DNA of 64,000 nt from Sophora flavescens (Eukaryota; Streptophyta; Magnoliopsida; Fabales; Fabaceae): positions 22,459,630-22,523,629 of the forward strand of contig CM061069.1 of assembly GCA_030762895.1 (NCBI GenBank), in the 5' to 3' direction. Each line of letters starts with the position of its first letter. Position 1 is the stretch's first letter. The notes below the pieces were generated by a model. The model was not told the origin of the DNA, searched no databases, and worked only from the letters and a program-made list of their open reading frames with translations. A program made the position numbers and the translations under genes. This document shows positions 48,815 through 60,700 of the stretch, in pieces.

Positions 48815-49004
48815 CCTATCAAAAGATAGAAGTGCAGTATATTGAGTTCTAACCTATCAAAAGATAGAAGAGCACTAAACTGAATCATATCCTATCAAAA
48901 GATAGAAGAGCACCATACCAGATCCTATCTTATCGAAAGATAGAAGTGCACTATGTCGAGTCTTATCCTATCAAAAGATAGAAGTGTACTACATTGAGTT
49001 CTTT
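48815..49004 (+). repeat. 38-bp minisatellite, five copies, in giant LTR copy B
   Basis: CCTATCAAAAGATAGAAG recurs at 48815, 48853, 48891, 48929 (variant) and 48967, an exact 38-bp period. TATCxAAAGATA is itself near-palindromic. Confidence 0.9.
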
Positions 49005-49172
49005 GCATCGGAATACCATGGGCTACTGACGAGTGTGAAAGGAATAGAGACAGTTATGTTAGCATAAGGATTTAGATGGCATGAGTTAAGGGTAGAGGAC
49101 AATATTATAATTTGAGGATGATTGCTAATTTATGGGTGTTGATTGTCTGTGACATTTATTGTATGATATACT

Positions 49173-49355
49173 ATGACTTTTTTCTGCTTTTTGATGATAG
49201 AACTGATTCTTATCCTTGTATCTTTCTGTATGTTTTATTTTATCTTTTATGGGATCGTACTTGAAGACCCTGTGGCTGAGCTGAACGAAAAGGGGTTGGA
49301 TAGAACACCCTATGAACCGGAAACCGGAGGTCGAGTCGTGACCCATGGTGATTAG
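49173..49355 (+). other. Short open frame conserved with giant LTR copy A
   Basis: Ends TPYEPETGGRVVTHGD-stop, matching the frame at 16456-16677. Its N-terminal half is in a shifted frame relative to copy A because of a one-base difference. Function unknown. Confidence 0.35.
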
Positions 49356-51202
49356 GGTCTAGTTAGTCTATGGCCAGTGAGTCTCGTGAGACGTTTTTAT
49401 ATTTTTCGCTAAGTTTAATATTTTGTTTAAGTATTCCTGTGAGGGATCCTACTGAGAGAATACCCTCAACAGTAGTTTGAAATATGTGTAAAAGACTTAT
49501 GTGTGTATTTATAACTATGGTGTGATGTTTAAGTTATATGTTTATTAACTGGAGTTTTAATTTTTACGTATTTTCACGTTACGTGCGCGATTAAGAAATT
49601 AAATAATGAGGTTTAAATCTAATAAAACACCGGGGCACAGCGGGGTGTCTCACTGACCAAGAAGATAATACTTCTCCTACAGAAAAAGAAATTCAAGAGG
49701 GATAAGTCATTCAGAAGGTTCAACAAGCACAAGAATTTCAAAGAATCCACCTCAACAGACAAAAGTCCAATTATTTGCTATGAGTGCAAGAAGCCTGGTC
49801 ACATCAAGGCTGAATGTCCTCAACTGAAGAAGCTCCCTTTTAAGAAATTCTCCAAGAAGAAGAAGATAGGAATGCTGGCTACTTGGGAGGATCTGGAGTC
49901 AACGTCTTCTGATGAAGAAACAGAGGAAGAAGCCAATCTCTATTTGATGTCCAGCACTGACTCAGACTCAGACGATGAGGTAGATCCTGACTATGAGGAA
50001 TTACTTGATGCCTATGAGGAGTTGCTGGAGGAATCTAACTGCTTATCTAAGGCCTTCAAATCCCTCAAGAGAGATTATGTAAAGCTCACTAGTGAGCATA
50101 AACATAAATCTCAAGAGTGTGAGAAGCTGGCTAAAGAGAATAAAGGAGTCAAGACTGAAAAGTCTAATGAAGCGAAGATCTCAAGTGAAACATCACCATC
50201 TGAAGAAGTTGAAAAGCTTCAACAGAAAGTGGAAGAGCTCACTTCTGATCTTGCCAAATTTGTTAATGGTAAAGATAATCTGATTAAGCTACTTGGCTGT
50301 CAGAGGCACTCTCTTAACAAAGAAGGTATTGAATATGTCTATCAGACACATCATAAAGTATCAACTAAAGCTTTTACAGTATCTGTTAAGTCAACTGTAA
50401 CCAAGTCTACACCTGTCTGTAACTTTTGTGGAAAAACTGGACATGTTGTGTCTAAGTGTATCCATAAGAAGAGAAGGAAATCTTCACAGACTCCTAGAAC
50501 TACAAGAAAAGGACCCAGAAAAATATGAGTACCTAAAGATCAAATAATTTTTGTCGCAGATGTCCTTAACAGAACAAAGAAATTAAAACACCACTACTGG
50601 TACCTGGGCAGTGGTTGCTCGCATCATATGACAGGAGAAAGGTCTCTGTTCCTAGACCTCCAACTTTAGAAAGGAGGACACGTTACCTTCGGAGGGAATC
50701 AGAAAGAGAGTTATAGGAATTGGTACTATTGGTGGTAAACCCCCTCTTCCCTCTATATATAATGTTCTTATGGTTCAATGATTAAGACACAATTTGCTTA
50801 GCATAATTCAATTATGTGATAGTGGATTTGATGTTTCCTCTGCCAAGGATGTATGCATAGTTAAAGGCTGTTGTGGCAAAACCCTCTTTTCAGCTAAAAG
50901 ACAACAAAATCTTTATAAGATTGAACTGTCTGATCTCTCAGATCAAAGTGTAACCTGTCTGATGTCTAAAGAGGATGAGAGATGATTATGGCATAAGAAA
51001 CTAGGACATGCTAGTATGAAACTAATTTATGAATTAAAAAGAAATAATCTTGTGAGAGGATTGCCTGATATTAGTTTTAAGAAAGATGTCTTGCGTGATG
51101 CATGCCAGAGAGGTAAACAGATAAAATCAAGTTTCAAATCTAAAAATCAAGTATCAACCTCTAGACCTCTTCAGTTGTTACACATGGATCTGTTTGGACC
51201 AG

Positions 51203-52492
51203 TGATAAGCCTCTGGCTCATCTAGTTTTATGGCTAGTATGACCATGGTTTTGTGCTAATTATATTTCGCTTTCGCCCAAATTAGACTCTATTGTCCTCA
51301 AGCAACATTTTGAGTCGCTTAAGTAGTTTTAGGTTAATTTAGCCAGTTTTGAGTCAAATAAAGCACTTATGGCTATTTCATTGTTTTCAGGTTAACTTAG
51401 AGTCAAGGGAATGAAGAAACAAGGGAAATTGCAATCCTGGAAGTATTCACCCCGCGAGAGGCCACTCGCCACGCGAACCTGAAATCCAGCCTGAACAGCA
51501 GAATGTCATCCTCTCTGTCTCACCCCGCGAACCACACCTCGCCTCGCGAGCCTGAAGGCTGATTGTTCCAGAAAAATGCAAACCTTTCTGTGTCGCCTCG
51601 CGAGCCTGAAGACCAGAAGCCATCACGCTTAGGCCCCGATACTCATAACGGGTGTAATAAGAAGACTCTTCCATTCCTCGCCTCGCGAGCCATTCTTCGC
51701 CACGCGAGAATTCCAAACGTTGCAGATTTCTTCATAAGATTCGCCTCGCGAGTGAGTGTTCGCCTCGCGAGAGGGCGCAGATCCTGAAAGTTATAAATTG
51801 CTGTTCTGGGCAGATTAGGGGGCACTTTTCATTATCCACTATTTACAGATTTTCTAGTTGTATTACGTTTTTTATGGAGAACTAATTCTCTTGGATTAGT
51901 CTACTGTAATCGGTTTCCACCGCACTTGAGGTTCTGTAATTCCTGTTTTGTTTGCTTTTCCCTTTTCAATACTATGCTATATATTTCTGTTTGCTTAATT
52001 CAGGAGTGTATAGAATTTGTGTTGATTTATTTCAGTGATGTTATGTTCCTATATTTAATCGCGTTTGCTTAATTCGCGTGTGTACAATCGTGTTTGCTTA
52101 ATTCACGAGAGCTTCACCCCGTTTGCTTAATTCGGGAATTAGGAACATATATCTCGTAGTAGCGATTTCGCTTGTTAATTGTTGCTACAACCGAAAAAGG
52201 GATTAGAATCTGCTTAGGGCTTGGAATTTATATGAACCGATGATAGTTGGGAAACCGAGAACAGTAGATTAATCGTCCTTAGCTTATTTGATAATCCCTT
52301 AAATTGCTCTGTTTTTGCTCTGTTTTCCAATTGAATTTCAAACCAACCCCCCATCCCCAAAAAAAAAAAACAAAACTGATTTTTGTGGTGAATAACAATT
52401 CAAGAGTCCTTGTGAGACGATACCCGAGTTGTCGCGCTCTACTACAATTTTGTAAACCGCTCGCTTTTTGGCCCGTATGTGACAGTGCGTCA
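51203..52492 (+). repeat. 5' LTR of the Athila-like element
   Basis: 1290 bp. It contains an array of CTCGCGAG/CGCCTCGCGAG palindromes at about 51450-51775 and repeated GTTTGCTTAATTC motifs at about 52065-52135. It is longer than the 3' LTR mainly through extra array units. Confidence 0.9.
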
Positions 52493-52497
52493 AAAAT

Positions 52498-52514
52498 TGG
52501 CGTCGTTGCCGGGG
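52498..52514 (+). other. Primer-binding site, tRNA-Asp-like
   Basis: TGGCGTCGTTGCCGGGG, one mismatch from the plant tRNA-Asp complement, six bases after the LTR. Confidence 0.8.
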
Positions 52515-52590
52515 ACTCTTGTTTGTTATTTTCGCATTTTTTTCGTTTTTGTTTTGAATTAGTCTGGCTACTAGGTCTACTTGCCCTGAC

Positions 52591-54124
52591 TTGTGTGATT
52601 TTGATCCTGAAATTGAAAGAACACTGTACACACTCCGTAGAGCAATTCGGGCTAGCACTAGTGGTGATTCTAATTCTGAAACTGTTTTTGATAACATGGG
52701 TGACCAAAGGACATTAAGACAGCTTGCTGCCCCTGATGTTAATTATAAGGGCTTGTGTATTGAATATCTTGGTCTTTGTTGCTCCCTTTGAATTGAAATC
52801 TGGTTTAATACACTTGTTGCCAAGGTTTAGTTGTCTTGCAGGTGAGGATCCACATAAGCATCTGAAGGAATTCCAGGTTGTCTGCTCTACACCCTTGAGA
52901 CCAGAGGGAATAACTGAGGATCACATCAAGCTGAGAGCCTTCCCGTTCTCACTACAGGGTGCTGCAAAGGATTGACTGTACTATCTTGAGCCAAACTCTG
53001 TTACCACCTGGAACGATTTGAAGAAGGTCTTCTTAGAGAGATACTTCCCTGCCTCCAGAGCTGCATCAATCAGGAAGGAAATATGTGGCATCAGACAAGG
53101 CAATGAGTCGTTGGCTGAGTATTGGGAGAGATTCAAGCAGTTGGTATCCAGTTGCCCTCAGCATCAGATTTCCGAGAAGCTCCTTATTCAGTATTTTTAT
53201 GAGGGGTTACTACCGATGGATAGAAATATTTGGGATGCTGCTAGTGGGGGAGCACTTGTTGATAAGACTTCGGCTGCTGCCAAGCAATTGATTGAAAATA
53301 TGTCACTAAACTCCCAGCAGTTTACAACCAGGAGAAATTCTGTTGAGACAAGGAGTGTAAATGAGATCCAGGGTTCTTCTTCCAACCAGGCCCTTGAGAA
53401 TAGAATTGATGAGCTCACTTCTTTGGTGAAGCAACTGGCAATGGATAAGGTTCAACTGGCAAGGTTGTATGGCATGTGTAGTTCTCCTGAGCACCTAACC
53501 GATGCATGCCCCATTCTGAAAGAAGAGTCAGTCACTGATTTGCCTCAAGCTTATGCAGTCAATCCTTACAATCAAGGCAACAATCAGAACCGGTACAGCA
53601 CTCCTGACCTCTCCACAAATAAGTACCACCCCAACTGGAGGAATCATCCAAACCTTCGGTATGGGAACCCATCTGCACAACAGCAACAACCAATGTTACC
53701 GCTGGCACCACCACAGAATCCTCCCCAAGTGACAACTTCTGCAACTTCCGGACCTCCACTAGAGGACATGTTCAAGCAAATGACTTCACAAATAACTGCA
53801 CAAATAAATGCACAAAATCTCCAGTTTCAGCAGCAATTTGGACAGTTACAGCAGCGAACGGATGCTAGCATTAATACTTTGCAAACACAGGTTGGACAGT
53901 TTCAGCAGCGAACGGATGCTAGCATTAATACTTTACAGACACAGATTGGACAGCTTGCCACTTCCATGAATACCATGCAGCAAACTCAGGGATCGAACCA
54001 ACTACCTGCACAAACAGTGGTGAATCCCAATGTCTCCAATCCTAATGTGAGTGCCATTTCTTTGAGATCCGGGAAAGTTGTAGAGGCAGCCCCTGAAAAA
54101 GATGAAGAAATTGTTGAGGTCTGA
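52591..54124 (+). pseudogene. Gag of the Athila-like element
   Basis: Reads FDPEIERTLYTLRRAIRAS, RTLRQLAAPDVNYKGLC, then shifts frame near 52775 and continues with PFELKSGLIHLLPRFS and PHKHLKEFQVVCS. TGA at 52973-52975 replaces an expected Trp. The frame 53018-54124 holds the rest of gag (VFLERYFPASRAASIRKEI; YFYEGLLPMDRN), a degenerate knuckle (LYGMCSSPEHLTDACP) and a Gln-rich tail with a duplicated QQRTDASINTLQTQ repeat. A further shift near 54110 separates it from protease. Confidence 0.85.
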
Positions 54125-57100
54125 ACCTTCTGTTGTTGTGGAAGCTGAGAGAGTATATGTGCCACCAATCCCCTTCCCGCAAAGAGTGCAGAAAAATAAG
54201 AAGATTGATGGGGAAGACAAGGAGAGGGAGATTCTAGATGTGTTCAGAAAGGTGGCGGTAAGCATTCCGCTTCTGGATGTGATTAAGCAAGTTCCGAAGT
54301 ATGCAAAGTTTCTGAAGGATTTGTGCACACACAAGAGGAGGTTGAAAGGCAACGAGAGAATCAATTTGGGGAGAAATGTTTCAGCCCTCATTCAACCTAA
54401 ACTTGCTCCTGAGAAGGTTACAGTTTCAGCCCTCACTCAGGCACTGCCACAGAAGTGCAAGGATCCGGGCATTTTTGCTATTCCATGCACCATTGGGGAT
54501 AGCAAATTCGACAATTGCATGTTGGATTTGGGAGCCTCCATAAATGTCATGCCCACTTCTGTTTTCAATAACCTTGATCTTGGTCCCTTGCAGCATACGG
54601 GTCTCACTATCCAGTTGGCCAACAGGACCAATGCTCGCCCCATGGGAGTGGTAGAAGATGTGCTGGTAAAAGTTGATGAGTTGATTTTCCTTGCTGACTT
54701 TTACATCCTGGACATGGCAGGGGAAACAAATTCAAGTAGATCACCAATCATCCTGGGCAGACCGTTCATGAAGATGGCAAAGACAAAGATTGATGTTGAT
54801 GATGGGACCATGTCCATGGAGTTTGGTGACATTGTTGCAAAGTTCAACATCTTCGATGCTATGAAGCATCCCTTGGAAGAGCACTCTGTCTTTCAAATAG
54901 AGTTGCTCTCTGAAATTATTGATGACACCTATGATGACCTGGTTTCTGATTTTCCATTTGTTTCTGGCTTTGATGATATTTATTCATGTACTGACTGTAC
55001 TAACACTAACCCTTGTGCTGTTTGTACTGAGTTCATTGATTCTACTTTGTAGGGTGATAGTGTGAGTGAAGCTGTCTGTTCAACTGAAGTTCTTGACATC
55101 ATGGCTGCTCCAAATATACCATCCATTGAGCAGCCACCCTCCTTAGAGCTCAAGCCACTTCCTGGGAATCTGAAGTATGCTTACTTGGAGAGGAATGAAA
55201 AACTTCCAGTTATTATTTCCTCCAACCTTGACTCTAACCAGGAAGCTAAGCTCTTGGAGGTTCTGAAGAAGCACAAGAAGGCGATTGGGTGGACCTTGGC
55301 TGACATCTCAGGAATTAGCCCCTCCAGATGTATGCATAGAATTCTGTTGGAGGATGGGACTAAACCAGTTAGGCAGCCCCAAAGGCGGCTCAATCCATTG
55401 ATTCTGGATGTTGTAAAGAAGGAGGTGACAAAACTTCTGCATGCGGGTATCATATACCCCATCTCTGATAGTAGTTGGGTGAGTCCAGTGCAAGTTGTAC
55501 CCAAGAAATCTGGCCTCACAGTGGTAAGAAATGAAAACAATGAGCTTGTCCCCACTAGAGTCCAGAATAGCTGGAGAGTCTATTGATTATAGGAGGTTGA
55601 ACCAGGCCACTCGAAAGGATCATTTTCCTTTGCCGTTCATCGATCAGATGCTCGAACGGCTGGCTGGTGAATCCCACTACTATTTTCTTGATGGCTTTTC
55701 CGGTTACTTCCAGATCCACATTGCACCAGAGGATCAGGAAAATACCACTTTCACGTGCCCCTTTGGCACGTTTGCATACAGGAGGATGCCATTTGGTCTT
55801 TGCAATGCTCCTGGCACTTTCCAGCGATGCATGATGAGCATTTTTACTGAATTTATTGAAAATTGCATGGAAGTGTTCATGGATGATTTCACTGTATATG
55901 GCTCCTCATTTGATGCATGTTTGCATAGTCTGAGTTTGGTTTTAGAGAGATGCATTGAAACTGACCTTGTTTTAAATTATGAAAAATGCCATTTTATGGT
56001 TGAACAGGGGATTGTTTTGGGGCATATCATTTCTAAAAAGGGTATTTCAGTAGATCCTGCTAAAATTGATGTGATTTCTACACTGCCTTACCCATCTTGC
56101 GTTCGCGAGATTCGTTCTTTTCTTGGTCATGCAGGTTTCTACAGGCGCTTCATTAAGGACTTCAGCAAGATAGCTCTTCCTCTGTCAAACTTGCTGAAGA
56201 ATGATGCCATGTTCAACTTTGATGACAACTGCAAGAAGGCATTTGAATTCTTGAAAAGGGCGTTGATCTCTACCCCTATCATCCAGCCCCCTGACTGGAC
56301 CCTCCCTTTTGAGCTCATGTGTGATGCTTCTAACTATGTTGTGGGAGCGGTCCTATTACAAAGGGTGGGCAAGGCTACCCATGTCATTCATTATGCTTCT
56401 AGGACTTTAGATGCTGCACAATCTAATTACACCACCACTGAAAAGGAACTTCTAGCTGTTGTTTTTGCTCTTGATAAATTTAGGTCATATTTGCTAGGTT
56501 CCAAGGTTATCGTTTTCACTGACCATGCAGCTCTGAAGTACCTGTTGAAGAAACCATAAGCGAAGCCGAGATTGATTCGATGGATGCTGTTGCTCCAAGA
56601 GTTCAATGTGGAGATAAAAGACAAGAGTGGAGCTGAAAATTTAGTAGCTGATCACTTGAGCAGAATAGCGAGGGATGAGGATCCTTCTCCTATCCAGGAT
56701 GACTTTCCTGATGAGCAGCTTCTACAGCTGCATGGGGTAACTCCTTGGTTTGCTGACATTGTTAACTATCTTATTGCTGGTGTTTTTCCTGCAGGTGCAA
56801 CTAGATCACAGATCCACAAACTCAAAAGTGATTCCAAGTACTATGTTTGGGATGATCCGTACCTTTGAAGTTTGGCAGTGATCAGGTAATTCAGAGGTGT
56901 GTCCCCGACTATGAGATTGAGTCTATTTTGCACTTTTCTCATGCCTCTCAAGTAGGGGGACACTTTGGGCCACAGAGGACTGTAAGAAAAGTCCTAGACT
57001 CTGGGTTCTACTGGCCCACCATTTTTAGAGATGCTTATGAGGTCTACCGGACTTGTAAGGAATGTCAAACAGCAGGCACTGCCATCACTCACAAGAGTGA

Positions 57101-58053
57101 TATGCCTCAGCAACCCATGCTTTTCTGTGAGGTGTTTGATGTGTGGGGAATTGACTTTATGGGTCCTTTCCCTGCATCTTTTGGCTTTCTATACATTCTT
57201 TTGGATGTTGACTATGTTTCAAAGTGGGTGGAAGCTATCCCCACTAGGACTAACGATTCTAAGGTTGTTGCAATTTTTGTTAGGTCCAATATTGTTTGCA
57301 GGTTCGGAATACCTCGGGCTATCATCAGTGACCAGGGCACTCACTTCTGCAACCGCACCATGGAAGCCTTACTCCGGAAGTATTGAGTTGTGCATAGAGT
57401 CTCCACTGCTTACCATCCCCAGACCAATGGCCAGGCTGAGATCTCAAACAGGGAGATCAAGCAGATCTTAGAAAAAGTGGTGCAGCTGAATAGGAAGGAT
57501 TGGAGCCGCCATCTAGAAGACGCACTTTGGGATCAGAGGACCTCTTTTAAGACACCAATAGGGATGTCCCCCTGTAGGCTTGTGTTTGGTAAGGCATGTC
57601 ATCCCCCTGTGGAAGTTGAGCACCGTGCATATTGGGCGGTCAAGTGCTGTAATTTGGAAATGAAAAAAACTGGTATTGAAAGGAAACTCCAATTACAGCA
57701 GCTTGAGGAGCTTAGGCTAGAAGCCTATGAAATCTCCCGGATTTATAAAGAGAAAACCAAGCATTTTCCATGATAGGATGATTGCTAGGAAAGAATTTTC
57801 TGTGGGCCAACAGGTCTTACTGTTTAACTCCCACCTGAAAGTGATGGCTGGGAAACTTCGGTCCAAGTGGATTGGCCCATTTGTTGTTACTAACGTTTTT
57901 CCTTATGGTGCAGTAGAGATTAAAAGTGCAGGTAGCAACAAGGCCTTCAAGGTTAACGGGCAGAGGCTGAAGCTATTCCATGAGAGCTCGGTGCCTGAGG
58001 ATGCTACTGTTGAGGAGCTCTCCTTGGAAGCTCCCACCTACACTGCCACTTGA
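54102..58053 (+). pseudogene. Pol of the Athila-like element (PR-RT-RNase H-IN)
   Basis: Protease has MLDLGASINVMP and SPIILGRPFM. Reverse transcriptase has WVSPVQVVPKKSG, FPLPFIDQMLERL, FGLCNAPGTFQRCMM and the catalytic FMDDFTVYG. RNase H has ELMCDASNYVVGAV and FTDHAALKYLL. Integrase has a zinc part ending CKEC, and Asp (GIDFMGPF), Asp (IISDQGTHF) and Glu (TNGQAEISN). Breaks: TAG at 55050-55052, frameshift near 55580, TAA at 56557-56559, one-base deletion near 56866, TGA at 57384-57386 and one-base insertion near 57770. All catalytic residues remain visible in the fragments. Confidence 0.88.
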
Positions 58054-59488
58054 TCAGGGAACACCCTTTCCTTCCCCTCACTCTGATTTTATATTTATGT
58101 TGTTTCATTGAGGACAATGTATGTTTTAAGTGTGGGGGAGGGAACCAATTGTAGCTTTGTTTTGTGTTTTATCTTGTTTTTCTTTTAGCTCTTGAAAAAT
58201 TTTGTGTGAGTCTTTGGTCGGTGAGCTTGATTGGTTTTGATTGATTTGGCACTGATTGATTGCGTGATTTATGTGATGATTCCCCCTGAAAAAAAAAAAT
58301 ATCCCCATGTGAAAATTGAACTTTGAGATATTTCATTATGATTGTATGATTTATGATAAGTTTGGGGTGAAGGGGTGCACACACTAGGGATTGAATCTCG
58401 GTCAAACAATTTGAAAAAATGTCCAGGTGAGGATTTGAGCCTCCAACTTGTTTTTAACTGTGTGAATCACTTTTGAGCTGCACTTTCCCGAATTTGTTTG
58501 AATCTCTTCATGGTTTGCATGTTTATGTGTTTGCATCAAATGATTTAGGCAATTTTCTTTGTAAATAACCACTTGGCCTGAAAATAACCGTCCCTAATGC
58601 ATGTTCCCTAGTTAGCCCCTTTGAGCCTAATTAGCCTATTGCTTCTTGATAACCCTATGTTACAAGCCAAAAATCTGAAAAACCATGTTAACCCGATCTT
58701 AGGATTAGGAGAGCATGGAAGCTTAGCAAGAGAATGGTTGCAAGAAACTAAGTTTGGGGTGGCTACAAGGGTGTGACATGTCATTCTGGGGTGAGAAAAA
58801 AAATATAATAAAAAGGTTGGAGCCAAAGGCTTAAAAAAAAAAGAACAAAAAAGAACAAAAATGTAAAAAAAGAGGGGGGGGGGGTATTAAAAGAGAAAGG
58901 CTGTAGTCACCCAAAGCATAAAGAAAAATGGAAAAAGGAATCTGAGTGGAAGTTCAATGTGATAAAATGTTCATGCTCTCTTAGTTCCTAGGGACTTAAG
59001 CCCAGTACCTTTGTATATCCTACCCTTAGCCAGGCCCCATTACAACCTTTAAAGACCTTTTGATGTTGCATGCATGTTTTCGTGGGAACCTTGATTGAGA
59101 TGAAAATCAAATTCACAGGAAGTACTCTTGAAATGTGAATTGAGTGAAAAAGTTGATAGCCTAGACAAAAATTGAGCGATTGAGTGAAATGTTAAATGCC
59201 CTTGTGAGGAAGACAATTGTTTGAATTGGGTGATCTTCCTTTTGTGTGTAACTTGGATCCCTTGCTTAGATTAATGATTGCTTGAATGATGAAGTTCTCA
59301 AATGTTTAAGAGTAAATGGATGTGGGGATTGCTTTGTTTGAAATGGGGGAACATTGAAGGGAAAATTATTTTGATGAATTGCTTGAAATTTGTGCAAAGT
59401 TGATTGAATCCTTTAAGCTTGCCAAGTCTTTAGTCTTTTTGTGTTTTAGTTTGCTTGGGGACAAGCAAAGTTCAAGTTTGGGGTATTT
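58054..59488 (+). other. Non-coding 3' region of the Athila-like element
   Basis: No envelope-like frame is seen. It has purine tracts AAGTGTGGGGGAGGG (about 58130), TAAGTTTGGGGTGAAGGGG (about 58358), AAGTTTGGGGTGG (about 58750), a G-run at 58873-58884, and AAGTTTGGGGTATTTT just before the 3' LTR, which is the likely PPT. Confidence 0.6.
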
Positions 59489-60700
59489 TGATAAGCCTCA
59501 GGCTCATCTAGTTTTATGGCTAGTATGACCATGGTTTTGTGCTAATTATATTTCGCTTTCGCCCAAATTAGACTCTATTGTCCTCAAGCAACATTTTGAG
59601 TCACTTAAGTAGTTTTAGGTTAATTTAGCCAGTTTTGAGTCAAATAAAGCACTTATGGATATTTCATTGTTTTCAGGTTAACTTAGAGTCAAGGGAATGA
59701 AGAAACAGAGGAAATTGCAATCCTGGAAGTATTCGCCCCGCGAACCTGAAATCCATCCTGAACAGCAGAATGTCATCCTCTCTGTCTCACCCCGCGAACC
59801 ACACCTCGCCCCGCGATCCACACCTCGCCTCGCGAGCCATCACGCCTAGGCCCTGATACTCACAACGGGTGTAATAAGAAGACTCTTCCATTCCTCGCCT
59901 CGCGAGCCATTCTTCACCACGCGAGAATTCCAAACGTTGCAGATTTCTTCATAAGATTCGCCTCGCGAGTGAGTGTTCGCCTTGCGAGAGGGCGCAGATC
60001 CTGAGAGTTATAAATTGCTGTTCTGGGCAGATTAGGGGGCACTTTTCATTATCCACTGTTTACTGATTTTCTAGTTGTATTACGTTTTTATGGAGGACTA
60101 ATTCTCTTGGATTAGTCTACTGTAATCGGTTTCCACCGCACTTGAGGTTCTGTAATTCCTGTTTTGTTTGCTTTTCCCTTTTCAATACTATGCTATATAT
60201 TTCTGTTTGCTTAATTCAGGAGTGTATAGAATTTGTGTTGATTTATTTCGGTGATGTTATGTTCCTATATTTAATCACGTTTGCTTAATTCGCGTGTGTA
60301 CAATCGTGTTTCCTTAATTCACGAGAGCTTCACCCCATTTACTTAATTCAGGAATTAGGAACATATATCTCGTAGTAGCGATTTCGCTTGTTAATTATTT
60401 CTACAACCGAAAAGGGGATTAGAATCTGCTTAGGGCTTGGAATTTATATGAACCGATGATAGTTGGGAAACCGAGAACAGTAGATTAATCGTCCTTAGCT
60501 TATTTGATAATCCCTTAAATTGCTCTGTTTTTGCTCTGTTTTCCAATTGAATTTCAAACCAACCACCCCCCCCCCCAAAAAAACTGTTTTTTGTGGTGAA
60601 TAACAATTCAAGAGTCCTTGTGAGACGATACCCGAGTTGTCGCGCTCTACTACAATTTTGTAAACCGCTCGCTTTTTGGCCCGTGTGCGACAACGTGTCA
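59489..60700 (+). repeat. 3' LTR of the Athila-like element
   Basis: 1212 bp, collinear with 51203-52492 with high identity. Length differs in the CGCGAG array. Confidence 0.9.

Larger units (their letters stand above)
44828..49652 (+). mobile_element. Giant solo LTR, copy B (~3.55 kb without insertion)
   Basis: TGTAACAGCC..GGTGTCTCA with exact duplication CTGAC (44823-44827, 49653-49657). Collinear with copy A (reverse complement) in blocks such as GAGAGTTAGAAAGTG, GACCAAAATC, TGGTGATTTGGGGATTG and GTGACCCATGGTGATTAGGG. It has a TATA box at 45842-45849. A minus-strand solo LTR of another family is inserted at 46670-47939. No internal coding domain for retrotransposition is seen. Confidence 0.8.
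44016..50528 (+). pseudogene. Copia gag, split by a giant solo LTR
   Basis: The 5' part, 44016-44827, starts MTAGASSSGSYQ and has the Copia gag core (PPSFNGENYKYWKGRF; IICALSPEEFEKVCACDSAK; ILRSLPKQWRPLVTAI). A TAG at 44223-44225 interrupts it. The 3' part, 49653-50528, has two zinc knuckles (CYECKKPGHIKAECP and CNFCGKTGHVVSKC) around an acidic coiled region. The solo LTR sits between, with duplication CTGAC. The gag is pseudogenic through the stop and the insertion. Confidence 0.85.
51203..60700 (+). mobile_element. Full-length Athila-like Gypsy retrotransposon, decayed pol
   Basis: LTRs 51203-52492 and 59489-60700 (TGATAAGCCTC..GTCA), tRNA-Asp-type PBS, gag, then protease, reverse transcriptase, RNase H and integrase in Gypsy order, then a ~1.4-kb non-coding 3' region. 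Exact duplication ACCAG (51198-51202, 60701-60705) inside the Copia integrase. The tRNA-Asp PBS and the DLGAS protease fit the Athila/Tat branch. Several stops and frameshifts make it non-autonomous now. Confidence 0.9.

Noticed and set aside
58054..59488. Possible envelope-like ORF 3' of Gypsy pol
   Set aside because: No open frame of meaningful length on either strand in that region; only purine tracts and AT-rich DNA.
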